Positions 20,376 through 32,447 of a DNA stretch of 64,000 nt are shown in pieces. The notes under the pieces were generated by a model, which ran no database searches, had not been told where the DNA came from, and saw nothing but the letters and a program-made list of their open reading frames with translations. The stretch's first letter is position 1. Each line of letters opens with the position of its first letter. This stretch comes from Akebia trifoliata (lineage: Eukaryota > Streptophyta > Magnoliopsida > Ranunculales > Lardizabalaceae): the NCBI GenBank assembly GCA_017979445.1, contig CM030715.1, positions 16,435,602 to 16,499,601 of the forward strand. Direction: 5' to 3'. The position numbers and the translations under genes were made by a program.

Positions 20376-20760
20376 TACAACTCGCTCGTTGGCCGAAGAT
20401 TCATATGCGCATACTTCTGACGCTTGTCGCACATTTTGACGTACCACTTGCAATCTTTCTGCATCCTTAGCCAAAAGGATCCCTATGTTATTACTTTGTT
20501 CATGAGTGACCATCCTCTTGAGTGATTACCACAGATTCCTTTATGTATTGCCATTATTACAAGTTCAGGTTCCTCTGTGTTTAGGCATTTCAAAAAGGGT
20601 CCTCCAAATGACATCCTATACAGCTCTCCTTTGACATGCGTGTACTTTCCGATCTGGTAAAGTAGTTTTCTGGCTTCCTTCCTATCCTGAGGGAACACCT
20701 TTGTTTAAAGGTACTTCACGTATCTATGCATCCAACCTAACTCATGGGCTATTTGCATAC
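20376..20760 (-). pseudogene. Integrase N-terminal zinc-finger part, element A
   Basis: Contains YTHVKGELYRMSFGGPFLKC, AIHKGICGNHSRG (the H-H half of the HHCC finger) and CDKRQKYAHMNLRPTSEL. It ends at RVVP, which continues as DEVGLAFF at 10648 across element B. Confidence 0.8.
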
Positions 20761-20879
20761 ACTCTTCCTCTTGACAGTCGATACATTTTCTTTACTGATA
20801 CTCCACAGGTATAGCTCGGCTCTCCGTATCTCCAAGCATGGAGGCTATGAATACAAGCGAGTCTACATGCCTATTTTCG

Positions 20880-21450
20880 TCTCTCGGGATCCTGCTTATT
20901 GTCATCTCGGTGAACTATGCTAACAATTTTTTTTATAGCCACCAAGTACTTCACCATTTGTTCATCTTTTGCCTCATATTCTCCATTGTACTGATTCGTT
21001 ACTAGTTGAGAGTCAGTAAACACTGTAAGTCTGCCAATCTTGAGCTCTTGGCCATTTTGAGTTTGTTTATAATGATTTCGTATTCCACTTCATTGTTGGA
21101 AGCCTATACCCGAGCTTCGGCACTTTCTCGAGTTTGTCATTCCTTGGGGCTACAAACACTATCCCAACTCTTGACTCAGAGTAATTTGATGACTCATTGA
21201 TGAACATCGTCCAACCTGTCTGTCTTTTCCAAGCGTTTGCCTCCTCAACGGTTTCATCTTTCTCTTATTCTTCTTCCCAGGTGTTATCTTCAATCGGAAA
21301 GTCTGCTAAGAAGTCAACTAGTACTTGCCCTTTCAAAGATGTTCGCGCTTCGAACTGTAGGTCATGTTCCCCCAGAGTGACTATCCATTTCGCCATCTGC
21401 TTGAAGTAATTCGACCTATACATAATATCTTTCAATGGTTGGTCAGGCAC
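20880..21450 (-). pseudogene. RNase H region of element A
   Basis: Fragments such as LADLQCLLTLN / QLVTNQYNGEYEAKDEQMVK and QMAKWIVTLGEHDLQFEART, KGQVLVDFLADF match the archaeal-type RNase H and connection of Tat elements. Frames are broken. Confidence 0.75.
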
Positions 21451-21659
21451 TACCCAAATTCAGTATGACAAGAAGTAAGGTCGAAGCTTGTGTGCTGAGT
21501 AAACCAAGGACAGGACGACCTTCTTTGTTTTTGTATACCTGATCTCCTATGGGCCAAACGTTTTACTAACATAATAGATTGGGTATTACCGACCAAGATC
21601 CACCTTGAACAACACTGAGCTTATGGACATTGTTGTGACAGCTAAATAAATTCCCAACT

Positions 21660-22730
21660 CCTCCCCTTCCTCTAGGGTGCTGAATATGGGTGATTGCCCC
21701 AAGTATTTCTTCAAGTCGAGGAAGGCTGCCTCGCACTCCTCATTCTATGCGAAGCCCTTTTCCTTCTTTAGTAAGCTGAGCAATACTCGAGAGATAAATA
21801 TGTTCAAAGCCTTAGTTCTTCCTACTAGAGTTTGCACTTGCTTCTGGTTTCTTAGGCTCGACATCTCGATGAGGGCTCGCATTTGGTCGGGATTGGCTTC
21901 AATGCCTCTCTTGGCGATGATATGATCGAGGAACTTTCTCAAGGACACCCCAAACATGTATTTCTTCGGATTTAACTTCATTTGCTATCTTCTTAACCGC
22001 TTGAACGTCTCCTCGAGGTCCCTTAGATGATCATCTATTCTCTTGCTTTTCATCAACAGGTCATCGATGTACTCCTTAACCATCCTCTCGATCATACCTT
22101 CGAACATTTTAGTCACGAGCCTCTGATAGGTTGCTCTGGTATTTTTCAGACCGAACAGCATAACTTTAAAGTAGAATAGCCCTTGCTCGGTTATGAATGA
22201 CATTTTCTCTTGGTTTTCCGTTATTATGGGGATCTGATTGTAGTTCGAGTATCCATCCATAAAATACATCTACTCATGCCTTGCTGTAGCATCAATAAGT
22301 CTATCAAATCTCGATAGTGGGAAATTATCCTTTTGGAAAGCTTTAGTGAGATTCGTGAAATCGATACACACCCTGACTTTTTCGTCATTCTTCAGCACTG
22401 CTACTATATTTGCTATCCAATCAGGGTATTCGACTTTTCTGATGAATCCTGCCCTTAAGAGTTTGCTGATCTCCTCATTCACCCCTGCATTAACTACGAT
22501 GACAATCTCCTTAGCTTCTGTCGAATTAGACGAATTGTTTTGTCAACATTCAATAGATGACACGCAACCGAGGAATCTATCCCTGAGATGTCGTCAAAAG
22601 ACCATGCAAACACATCCTTATTTACCTTTAATAACTGTACCAGCATATCTTGCTCTTGTTGTAGTAATGCTGTCCCAATGCTAATAAGTTGCTCTCCACT
22701 GGTGTCGAGGTCCACTTGTTCCACCTCTTC
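21660..22730 (-). pseudogene. Reverse transcriptase of element A
   Basis: Minus-strand fragments in order: DVFAWSFDDISGIDSSVACH, MNEEISKLLRAGFIRKVEYP, KVRVCIDFTNLTKAFQKDNF, MYFMDGYSNYNQIPIITENQ, YIDDLLMKSKRIDDHL (YIDD, with Ile for the usual Val) and KLNPKKYMFGVSLRKFLDHI. At least three frameshifts or stops separate them. Confidence 0.88.
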
Positions 22731-22799
22731 AACAGATGTTGCATACTCTCCCCCCGATTTATTTTGTAACTACTATAATTGCTCCTTCCGAGAATTGTG

Positions 22800-23090
22800 T
22801 TATTGGCTGAGTCCGCGTCGATCACTATAAACCTCGTTATTACTATATTTGTTCTTATTGTTACAGGAAGGGTAATTTCCCCTACTGAGCTACTGGGAGC
22901 TCCGTTGAATCCGAACATAGTGGATTGGGTCGGTAGTAGGCTCTCTGATACTCCCATCTTCTATGCAGCCACTAGGAAGAGGATGTCTACTGCACTTCCA
23001 ACATCTACAAGAATTCTCCTTAGGTCCATATTTTCGACTGGGAGTGCTATGACAAGTGCATCCTAATGAGGCATGGCCGTACTTTGTAGG
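22800..23090 (-). pseudogene. Aspartic protease of element A
   Basis: LRRILVDVGSAVDILFLVAA corresponds to the retroviral-type protease active site, usually D-N-G-S-S/A; Asn is replaced by Val here. It is followed by MFGFNGAPSSSVGEITLPVT and NNTILGRS, the conserved end of the domain. Confidence 0.75.
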
Positions 23091-23299
23091 TCATCTTCAG
23101 TGAATACTATCGCTTACTCCTGAGGTAACATGGTTTACACCGACCTTATGTCGAATTTTCATTACCCTCGTCATGGCTCGCTGCCTAGACTGTCAGTCTG
23201 ACTCATGTACACATTTGATTGGGTGCATCACTCTACGTCTCTCGGGTTCGCGCTGTCTTTCTTCCCCGATTTGCTAAGGTGGTGATCTTTGATTCTCTT

Positions 23300-24690
23300 C
23301 CTTTTGGGTCTCTCACCTTTTTCTGCCTGTGGAGGACACTTATCTCCTGAGCTTCCCATACTCGATCATATCCTGGATGATATGTCGTAATATGTAACAA
23401 TCCTCAGTTAGGTGGTCATTTGTCCGGTGGTATTCGTAGTACGACTTCCCCGATTTTCCTCGATAATCCCGAGGTGGTTAAACAAAGCTAGGTTCACTCC
23501 GTATATGCCTTAGTATCGTGGAACACTTATCGTTGAGTGGTATATATACTTGCCCTCTCTTCCACCTTGATTGGTCTTTTGGGTCTTGTCGTCTTTTCCT
23601 ATTACTCCATTCTCTTAGCTTGATAATTGTTTTCTGGAGTACTTGATCCCCTTCGCTGTTGGCGACTGTTTGCGCTTCCTGACTTCTACCTTTTACTAAC
23701 TCTTCCACCAGAACATATTTCTCCACCTTCGAATCCAGATCCTCGAGCTGTGTGGGGTCAGGTTTTATGAGTGACTACGTTTGTGTTCCAAGGATAATTG
23801 TTGCAATGTAAGCCATACAGGCGGTTGCTTCGTCCATACCCTCGACAACTATCTCTTTTGTTCAGAATAGAGTAACAAAGGACCGTATGCTTTGGCCGAC
23901 CTCCTATCGTAGGTTGAAAATGTTGTTAACCTCGACACTCTTCTTCTGTAAGTGCACAAATTGCCTGACGAATGTCTCTTCTAGCTCGAAAAAACTTGTT
24001 ATTGACCCAGTTGGCAATCTTGGAACCATGACATAGCTTCCGGCCTCAGAGCAGATGGGAAAATTTTACAAAGTAAAGAGTCATCACTCTGGTACAACAC
24101 CATCTAACTCTTATAGTGAAGGACGTGATCCATGGGATCCCTCGTCCTATCGTACATCTCAAACTTTGGTGGATGAAATGTTCTTGGGGGTTCCGAGTTC
24201 ATTTTTGTTGGTGAAAATGGCATCCCCCTGAGCTTCCAAATTGCATTTCGAGCTTTCTTCCCAGGGTCCTTTCCTCGAGCGAGTTCCTTATCCCTTCTTT
24301 TTAACATCTCCTTGACTTTTCTCCTTGTCATTGGTCCTGAGGTTTAGAACTTTCCTGCTGTGTTCTCACTATTACGGAGTTTACAATTTGATCTGCTTCA
24401 TTCCTTCTTGCTGCACGGAGTGTATGCCCCTAACTTCCTTATCTATTTAAGCCTCCTCCAGTCTCAGTTCAGTCTCCCAGCCTCTGCTTGAACTCCTCAT
24501 TTTCTTTCCTAATCGTTGTAATTTTGTCGTTCTACTTTTTTAACCCCTTGTATATCTCTTCTCTCATATTTATTAGTAAATTATACATCGCAAGTATGAG
24601 ATCTTGTGATGTTGGAGATAGGTCTACTAGTAAGGGGTTTGATGGTTCTCCATGTACTTTGCCTCTAGCTCCCACCATGTTGGTCATTTT
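23300..24690 (-). pseudogene. Gag of element A
   Basis: Starts near 24684 with MTNMVGARGKVHGEPSN. A coiled-coil part follows, then PPRTFHPPKFEMYDRTRDPM, the 'P..F..P....YDG..DP..H' core of Retand gag. The zinc knuckle region near 23330-23420 is degenerate. Many stops. Confidence 0.75.
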
Positions 24691-24702
24691 TATCATTGTA
24701 AG

Positions 24703-24723
24703 TTTTCTACGGACAGTGCCTAA
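24703..24723 (-). other. Decayed primer-binding site of element A
   Basis: Minus strand TTAGGCACTGTCCGTAGAAA. The common Retand-type primer site is TTGGCGCCGTCTGTGGGAA, and all the differences are transitions, as expected from cytosine deamination. Confidence 0.65.
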
Positions 24724-25212
24724 TTTTAGATGCAGATTTTCACTCTACCTTGAGATCTCTCTTGAAAGCTCTTAGCTCGGTGGGGGCCTGCAATAGGACC
24801 ACTCCTACAATCAAGTTAGAATTAGTGCCAAGCTAATAAAGAGTTCTCAGAGAAGAATTTTTCTAACCCTTGGTATGAATTTCAACATGGTATTTATAGG
24901 AATTCTGATTGATGGATTTTTCAAGATATTCTCAAAGATTTTACTCAGAGTGGTTAACTTGTTCCTTGACCTGACAACTGCAAGAGTTGTTACAACTAGG
25001 GGTGCAACTTGGTTCGGGTTGGTTCGGTTTTGAGCAAAATTAGAACCGAACCGACAGAGGTCGATTTCATTATATTGAAACCAGAACCGAACCGAGTTAG
25101 TATAGAACTGAACCAAACCGAACCGAATTAAATTCGGTTCGGTTCGGTTCCATGGTTGCCAAAAACCTTTCAAATTAATTAAAAATAAAATGCATTTTAA
25201 AATGAATTTTGG

Positions 25213-25395
25213 ATGCTATAAGCCATTCTAAAGGCCATCCTACCTGCCATCTTATAGGCCATTCTACAGGTCATGCTCCCTGCCATGTTATTTGCCATCC
25301 TACCAACCATTCTACAGGCCATGCTACCGGCCATCCTACAGGCCATGCTACTTGCCATCCAACTTGCCATTCTACAGGCCAACCTACAGTCGATG
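25213..25395. repeat. 12-bp minisatellite inside the hAT element
   Basis: About 15 variants of GGCCATNCTACA in tandem. The 12-bp period keeps every reading frame open, which produces spurious repetitive ORFs on both strands. Confidence 0.9.
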
Positions 25396-25595
25396 CAAAA
25401 GATGAGAGAGAGAGAGAGAGTGAGTGATGAACCGCGGGGCGCCGGTGTTGAGAGGTAGCCCATAGCCATAGTTGCATGCCACATAGTCGCACACGCAAGA
25501 GACGAGAGAGAGACAGAGATGAATTACCAGCTGTCAGAATTGAGAAGCAGCCCACAACCCAGCTGCACGTCGCACGCTGCACAGTTGCACACAAC

Positions 25596-25627
<32 letters not shown>

Positions 25628-25720
25628 GGGAAGGGATGATCGTCGATCGCCTACCACCGATCGCCAGAGTTGAGCTTGCAGCCGCAGGTTAGCTGCAAGA
25701 GACGAGGGAGAGAGGGAAAG
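25396..25720. repeat. Imperfect duplication with GA tracts inside the hAT element
   Basis: A block of about 115 bp (GTTGAGA.G.AGCCCA.A.CC, AGTTGCA...CACA, then GAGAGAGA) occurs about three times with divergence, each copy followed by a GA run. Confidence 0.7.
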
Positions 25721-26221
25721 AACGAAATAATGAGTCTAGGGTTTCTGTAAAAATTAAAAAACTTATATAAAATCTGATATTTTATTTTAAATTAAATTTT
25801 CATTCGGTTTTCGATTTGGTTCGGTTATACATAAGGTCTGAACCGAGAACCGAACCAAATTCATCGGTTCTTCATATTTTCAACCCGAAACTGAACAATT
25901 ATTAGTTAAAACCAAACCAAACCAATCCAAAATTCACGGTTTGGTTCGATTCTTGGTTTGAACCGAATTAACTTGCACCCCTAGTTACAACTGCCCTAAT
26001 AGGTATGAGGTAGTTACAACCGATCTATTAGGGTATGGGTGGTCACATCTGTCCCATCAGTGATAGTGTTGTCACCTTTGTCATGTCAACATTAAGTGGT
26101 TTGAGCTAGTATCAACCAACCTATAAGCTTCGACAGTTCTTCATATTAACTCGGTGGGTCGGTAACTATTTCTCTTGGGGGCCACGTGTCAATATCTCCG
26201 AGAATTACCATCTACAGTGTT

Positions 26222-26540
26222 ATTCAAGATTGAGGTAGAACCTAAAACTGATCTCTGAATTCTGTTTGGATAGTTAGGATCCTTGTCTATGTCTACGTGA
26301 AGATGTTACTTTTTGTCGTTAGAGTTGATTGCGCTAAGGATGTTAATATTTTTTACTTTTAAGAGAGTTAAATAGGTAAGTAAAATAACTATAAACATTG
26401 TGGGAATCAATTAAAAAAATAAGAGACATTGTGGGCGGATTTTGTATAATGCTTTGATAATGATGATAGGTTAGGTGTGAAAGAAATGAATAATTTGATT
26501 GAATTGATTGCCTCGAAAGAAAAGAAATATGAATTGGTTA
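26222..26540. other. Host flank to the right of element A
   Basis: Continues the NDUFB2 downstream DNA after the GTGTT duplication. No gene or recognisable repeat; the boundary with the following retroelement leader is approximate. Confidence 0.45.
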
Positions 26541-27852
26541 ATTTGAAAAAAAAATATTTTTTCTTGTGCCTATGTCAATGTTTGATTGATGGTTGATATT
26601 TTTTAAGTATTATCTTGATTGATTGCCTATCTAATATTCCATGATCATGATTAATATATATCTTTGATGTGCATGCCTTGATCTTGATCTTGATGACATG
26701 GACATTTTTATTTTTCATGATCCATATTTATTTGATATCCATACTTTTGTGATGTGATTTGGCCCATGGGCTCATTTATTTAAAAAATTCCTTGGGCGCA
26801 CCCCATTATATTTATACACACCACTAGCACATTTAATTTATAATGCATTGCACGCTTGTATATTCCTTATAGCCAATGTGGTACTAGTGCGTGACCCGAT
26901 CTCCTCATGGGATGCGACGTCATTCATGAAAATCAGAACCTCAATCACATAGCTTTATGGTATATAAAATTGGGCATCAGTACCGTTTGATCAGGTAACC
27001 CTGAAAGGTATATCGATGCATCCACGCTGGAGTTACTTGAGCCTTTGTCCTATTGTAAGCCGTTAAGTCACATGTCTCGATTGCCAACGTAGTACTAGTA
27101 TGTGGTCGGTCTCTTTGCAAGATACTAAACCACTTGTTAAAGCTACAACTCTAGCCTCATACTTACACGATATATAAAACTAGTCACCATGTACCATTTG
27201 ATTCGGTACGCCCAAGAGGTATATAGGTGTATTTGGGTAAGGATGGCCTGATAAATTGCATTGCACATAGTAAACCTAGAGTTTAGGAACCTTCTTATAG
27301 GTTATGACCTGAACTTACTATAGGTGCTCCTGGGTTGCTCTATTCAATCCATCCAAAAGGTTAGCAGGTGAACCGATCCATACTACTCAAGTTAAGCTAG
27401 CACTATCGGTCTGACCTAATTGGTAAAAAAATACAGTTCATTGTGAACTAGTTAAATCAGTGGGCCCAATTGAAAAATGGATCTAACCAGCCAATACTAA
27501 ACCGGTTGGACCAATTGGTTTTAGGTTCAAAGATTCAATCTAATTCGCACCAAGAAGATTCAACCCTATGGCCAAACTAATTTGTTTAACCAGAGATTCA
27601 ACCCCAACCAAGGTAAACCTGTAACTAACCTTTCTCACTCTTGTGGTCACTATAGACTTATAGTGCATTTGGATTCGATGTTTGCTATCGGATTTGGGGT
27701 AATTTATTTTAAAATTTTAAACATGTGGTTAAGAGTCCAAACTTCAAAATCAATGGTTAATACCACTTTGGATCCTTTAAAAGAGTCATCTTGCCAGAGT
27801 ACTATCATCAAGTCCAAATAGTCAGCCCTTGTCACAAGAAGAAACAAATACC
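26541..27852 (+). other. Untranslated leader of the Ogre-like body
   Basis: No long frame. Contains two related segments (26870-27020 and 27090-27240) sharing 'CCAA.GT.GTACTAGT..GT' and 'TACC.TTTGAT..GGTA', so the leader itself is an old duplication. Confidence 0.6.
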
Positions 27853-29313
27853 ATGGATGAAACAACGCTACGTTAGATTTTGAAATCCTTTCAAACACAA
27901 ATTATTACTTATGTTCAAACACAAATTGAAGCCTTGGAGAATGAAAAGAAAAAGAAAATAAAGCTATAGAATGTCAGGCTATGTTTGATCTCATCCAAAG
28001 GCTAAAAGATGATCAATTACTCGTTGACCCTGTCTTAGCTCATCAAATAACTCATGTTGAAACAGCCTTGAAGAATATCAATGGCCCATATGATCTTGCT
28101 CTTGGATTAGGGTTAATGATATTATTCCCTATGGTTTGTCTACTAGAGAAATTCACAATGCCAAACATAGATAAGTTTGACAGTGTTAGATGCCCTATGA
28201 CTTACTTGAAAGTATATGTTGGCCTCATGCAATCTAAAGGTCTGAGCGAGGAATAGATGACTCAATTTTTTCAAAGAACTATCACAGGATCTGCCTTACG
28301 TTGGCTCATGTTACTAGACTCATCTCATGTAAGAACATGGCACGAAATGATAAAAGAATTTATTGGTCGATATTCATTCAAAATAGACATCGAATTCACA
28401 AGAAGAGATTTATAAATGACCAAGTAGAAGCCTGGGGAGACCTTCACTGAGTTTATTGCTCGATGGAGAGCTAAAGCAAATCAATTGTAAAATCGACCTC
28501 AAGAGAAGGAACAAGTTAAGATCATCGTCACGAATATCACTCCAAATTATGCTAAGTACTTGATGCCTCAATACTTTTCCCACCTTTCAATTTTTCTTTG
28601 AGGCTAGAAATCAAATTGATGATGCCTACTATTTGGGTTTCTTTGATAACTCGTCTGAGTCAAAACCCAAAAATTTCAAACCTAGTATCAATTCTTTACG
28701 AGTGGTTAATACCTCTTTTGCACTAGCTTCTCAGCCACACAACCCTAGTAAGCCAAGCCTAGGAGACAATTTTCCAATCTTGGAATGCCCCTTAGTATCG
28801 CCTTTCAAAAATTGATGAAAAGGGGATTACTAATACCATTGCAACCTAAGCCTTTGCCTAATCATCACCCTCCAAACTCGGATAATGGATAATTCTGTAA
28901 ATTTCATAAGATGCTTGGCCATGTTCTTGACAAGTTTATTACTCTCCGTCATGTTATTTAAGACCTTATTAAGCAAGGAAAGGTCACTTTACTCGCTCCT
29001 ACCGTGCTTAATGTTAAAACTGATATTTTACTTACCTTTAAAATCAACCTCCACCCGCTTTGAACCTAATATCCCTATCAAACCTAAACCAGTTAACCCA
29101 ATTTCCTTTATTCCCTCAACTGATAATAATCGTCTATCCCCACTATACCAGAATTTGCCCCTTTACCTTGAGACAATGACGAAATTGGAAGATAAGGAGA
29201 CTATTGAAACAATAGGTTTCTTAGCATCGGACACACTCAAATCAAAGCATGAAGAGGTAGTAAAAGCAGATAAGTTCAAGTCATCCATCGTGAAGATATC
29301 CAAAGTGGCATAG
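27853..29313 (+). pseudogene. Gag of the Ogre-like body
   Basis: Begins MDETTLR and has a helical N-terminus (QTQIEALENEKKKK). The capsid core follows: FTMPNIDKFDSVRCPMTYL, SALRWLMLLDSSHVRTWHEM and KPGETFTEFIARWRAKANQL. A decayed zinc knuckle FCKFHKMLGHVLDKF lacks the last Cys. A Pro-rich linker follows to 29313. Stops at 28254, 28414 and 28488, plus frameshifts. Confidence 0.8.
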
Positions 29314-29559
29314 ACCCCAAGAATAAGTCTAATTTTCCCACTTTGTAGTTGAACACCCCTGAGTTTCCTTTTAGATTCAGTTCAGTTACGCTAGTCTTTG
29401 AGTTCAATTAGGCATTTCAACTATATTAAGCCTTTGTAATTTTTGAGCTTTAGTCGAGTTTTTCAGTTTATGTTTTTTTTTAAATTCTAATCAAATAAAT
29501 AATCTTCTGATTATCATACGCACAATAACAATTTGAGCGTAATATCTAACATGAAGAAT

Positions 29560-29810
29560 GGCTCAGAGTTTTCTAATCGAATTTGATAAATATTGGAATT
29601 AAAGAGGACACTCAAGAAGTGAAAATTAGTACCACATTATCCTTAGAAGAACATATGAAAATGATAAATTTATTCAAGAAATTTAGCAGTGTTCTCACAT
29701 AGTCCTATGAGAATATGTCGGTTATAAGCACCATGTTGGCTTTTTTCAAAATAGATTGCACCAAAATAGATCAAGACATAAATTCAAAGTCAAAGATTAT
29801 CGATCAAGGA
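29560..29810 (+). pseudogene. Pre-RT remnant of the Ogre-like body
   Basis: Contains TTLSLEEHMKMINLFKKFSS followed by SYENM, equivalent to LSLEEHEGIMNLLRNFKK of E at about 46600. The expected RT does not follow. Confidence 0.65.
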
Positions 29811-31430
29811 TGATGCGGTTGAAACCATCGACAAAGGTGTTAAGACCCACAAAAAAAATTCATTATGTTTTTCACTCAAGAGAGAAGAGTTCTCATTCAC
29901 AAAAGTATAAAAGATTTTCTCGAAGTGCTGGAAAAATTGAATAGTCAAATACAAGGAACTCAATAAAAGTCAATTTCGTAGAAGAAGATTGGAGATTATT
30001 CTTTCTCAAAAGAAGACCTTACTTGACAAAGAAATCAAAACATCGAGTTCTTAGAACCATGATTGAATCAAGTAGCATTTTACCAAAAGAGGTCTTCCTT
30101 AGTTGAATAATTTTCCTATCTTACAAAAAAAATAATAATATTTTTTTAGCCCATCTTAGCTTCTGAATAATCAACAATCTTCTTCTTTCTAAACTATGCC
30201 AACAAACTTTGGTAGGGTAGTATGTATGAACTATTTTTTGACCTGATCCCAAAAGAGGAAAGAAAATTTTGAGGTACGTAGGCAACTTGAGAAGTTACTT
30301 CACGCTCGTTCACACAAAAAATATATTCTCTTAAGGAAAGTGCCATCTAAAAGAAAATGTCCTACTGAAAGATTAAAAAAAATATATAAAAATATAATAA
30401 TACCAAACTAGAGGTATTAGAAAAAAGAGAATCAAAAGAATTGACAGAAAAGAGAGAATATCGGACTAGGAACATTTTGGGAAGTTGAGCCTTATATCTT
30501 TTCTTTTTAGTCCTATCTTAAGCTCACTTATTAAATCCTCCTGAATGTTAATTAATTTGGTTAAGGTATAGGGAACCAAAATGTGGTCGAGTTGAATATT
30601 AGATATCATAAAAAAGAAAGAGAAGTCCGTTAAGTTGACAACCCAAAAGGACGACTTAGGCAAAAGATAGGCATAATCATAAAAAAAGGGGTCTGCTAGG
30701 TTGAAATCCTGAAAATGTGACCTAGGTAAAAGTTAAGGCATCCAAAAAAAGCAAAGCCTGTTAAATTAAAAATCTAAAAAGGCTACCTAAGCAAAAAATT
30801 AGGGCACCAAAAAAGGAAAATGATAGATCCCACTGAGAAGAAAAATTTAGAAGGAAGCTTATGTAGAAACTAGGAAATGCAGAAGACAATGTTGAAGTTG
30901 ACCAAACTCGAAAGTCATTCTTAAGAGTATGTTTACTTGTCCAAGTGTTTGCTAAAGGAAAATGTAGAACCATTGATCACTTTGAAAAGAAAAAAACTTT
31001 TATTCCAATAATTATCATGACTTTATGTCTAGCTCAAATATTTCTCAAAAGAAATTCAGAAAAAATGATGAATTCCTTATTGTACATATGATAATCTTAA
31101 GAGTCTTGAAAATTTAAAATAATTATTCTATATGTTATTTATCAGAATCTATATTTTCTCGTCCATACTTTCCTAGTGCAATCCATTCCATCAATTCCAT
31201 AGTCAAGTTCTGATTAGAAGCCAACCTTGAAACTAGGGGCATTTTTGAAAGTCATTGTGATTCCAAAGTTTTAATTCTTAAACACATGATCAAGAAGGAA
31301 ATTTTTACTTGAAAGTCTAAAAGTATGGTGGAACCCAATGCTACTATAAATCTAGATGCATGATCAGCCAATAAAGGCCCAATCTCTCAATCTTTGAGCT
31401 CGATGATACAAAGGATCTAATTAACCCAAA
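29811..31430 (+). other. 3' untranslated part of the Ogre-like body
   Basis: No recognisable gene. The motif TACGTAGGCAACTTGAGAAG (30277) recurs at 47694 in E. Repeats of the type TAGGTTGAAA.CC.GAAAA..G (30690-30800) correspond to 48030-48240 in E. Confidence 0.65.
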
Positions 31431-31970
31431 CCTGAGAAGCGTGAATCCTATTTGTTTGAGTCTAAGAAATGAAACTCTAACTTTTTGAATCAAAATAGGA
31501 TTCTAATAAGTTCTTGTAGACCTTAGCCCGAGAAGTAGGGCCTTTCAGTAAGTTCAAGTCTGAGAAACGAGACTCCAACCTTTTGAATAATAGAAAATGA
31601 TTTAAAGTAGGATTCTAATAAGTTCCTACAGACCCAAGCCCGAGAAGCATGACTCCGATAAGTTAGAGTTCGCGAAATGAGACTGACTTTTTTAAATCAT
31701 AGAATATCATTTAAAGTAGGATTATAATAAGTTTCTACAAAGCTTAGCCTAAGAAATGTGCCTCTATTAAGCTCGAGTCTGAGAAATGAAACTTCAACTT
31801 TTTGAATCATAGAATATGAGTTAAGGTAGGATCTTAATAAGTTCATCCAAATCCCTATTCAATAAATGTGATTCCCATAAGCTCAAGCTCGATAAACGAA
31901 ACTCAAACTTTTCAAACTCTAAAAAATAATTTTAAATAAGACTTAATAAAGCTCATACATCACCTATTTT
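31430..31970. repeat. Tandem repeat, about 110-bp unit, five copies, 3' region
   Basis: Recurring TCTAATAAGTTC.T..AGACC, 'GAGAAATGAAACTC.AACTTTT' and 'GATTTAAAGTAGGATT' with a step of about 110 bp. Unrelated to the repeats at the same place in E. Confidence 0.8.
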
Positions 31971-32433
31971 TGATAATGTTATGATTCCAATTACCTTGTT
32001 GTTCAACCTTGTCATAATTTTATATCAAATGATTACTTTCATTGTGTAGGTGCACTTCAATTTGCATCATTATTGTTAGTAAGTGAAGATTTATAGGATT
32101 TGACTTTTTTTTAATCGATGATAATTTATTCTCAATGACCCAATGGAATACTCTGTAAGCATCACACCATTGCACATATGTACACTTTCATTACATTTGC
32201 ATTAGTCAGAGAGAATTCTTAATATTTGAGGATTTGACATTGTCTGTCAGTGAGAGCTTACGCACAAGGACTTGACAACCTTTTAGTTCAGGGATAGTTT
32301 TACTTTCAAAGATCCGAACTTCTTGATGAATTGCTAAATTAGGCTGCAAAATGAGCTATCATTGGCTATGGCATTCGAACGTCAGACTATTTAACAAGAT
32401 AGATTTGCTATTTAGTTTGCTTCAATCCTCTAT

Positions 32434-32447
32434 AAAAGATGGGCATT
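32434..32447 (+). other. Polypurine tract before the 32448 LTR
   Basis: AAAAGATGGGCATT directly before TGTAAACACC; compare AAAGAGGGGCATC before the E LTR. Confidence 0.7.

Larger units (their letters stand above)
24997..25983. mobile_element. Non-autonomous hAT-type DNA transposon, 987 bp
   Basis: Perfect 11-bp terminal inverted repeats TAGGGGTGCAA and a perfect 8-bp target duplication GTTACAAC (24989-24996, 25984-25991). The uninterrupted site exists in the sister LTR at about 6616-6630. Subterminal regions carry many GGTTCGGTT and AACCGAACC motifs in both directions, as is typical for hAT transposase binding. There is no transposase; the interior is low-complexity. Confidence 0.93.
6356..26216 (-). 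mobile_element. Element A, Retand-like Ty3/gypsy (Tat group), split by element B and a hAT element
   Basis: The termini read TGTAGATG ... CATCTACA, flanked by a perfect 5-bp duplication GTGTT (6351-6355 and 26217-26221). On the minus strand the order is 5' LTR, primer site, gag, protease, RT, RNase H, integrase, then an antisense ORF, polypurine tract and 3' LTR. Two later insertions lie inside it: 9.7 kb in the integrase and 1 kb in the 5' LTR. Stops and frameshifts in all genes make it a fossil. Confidence 0.9.
24725..26216 (-). repeat. 5' LTR of element A, interrupted by a hAT element
   Basis: LTR pieces 24725-24996 and 25992-26216 join to about 500 bp, collinear with 6356-6856. It ends CATCTACA next to the GTGTT duplication. 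Confidence 0.88.

Noticed and set aside
25209..25673. Long overlapping open frames on both strands with Met/Ala/Cys/His-rich repeats
   Set aside because: They arise from the 12-bp minisatellite and GA tracts inside the hAT element, where the period is a multiple of three. No real protein signature.
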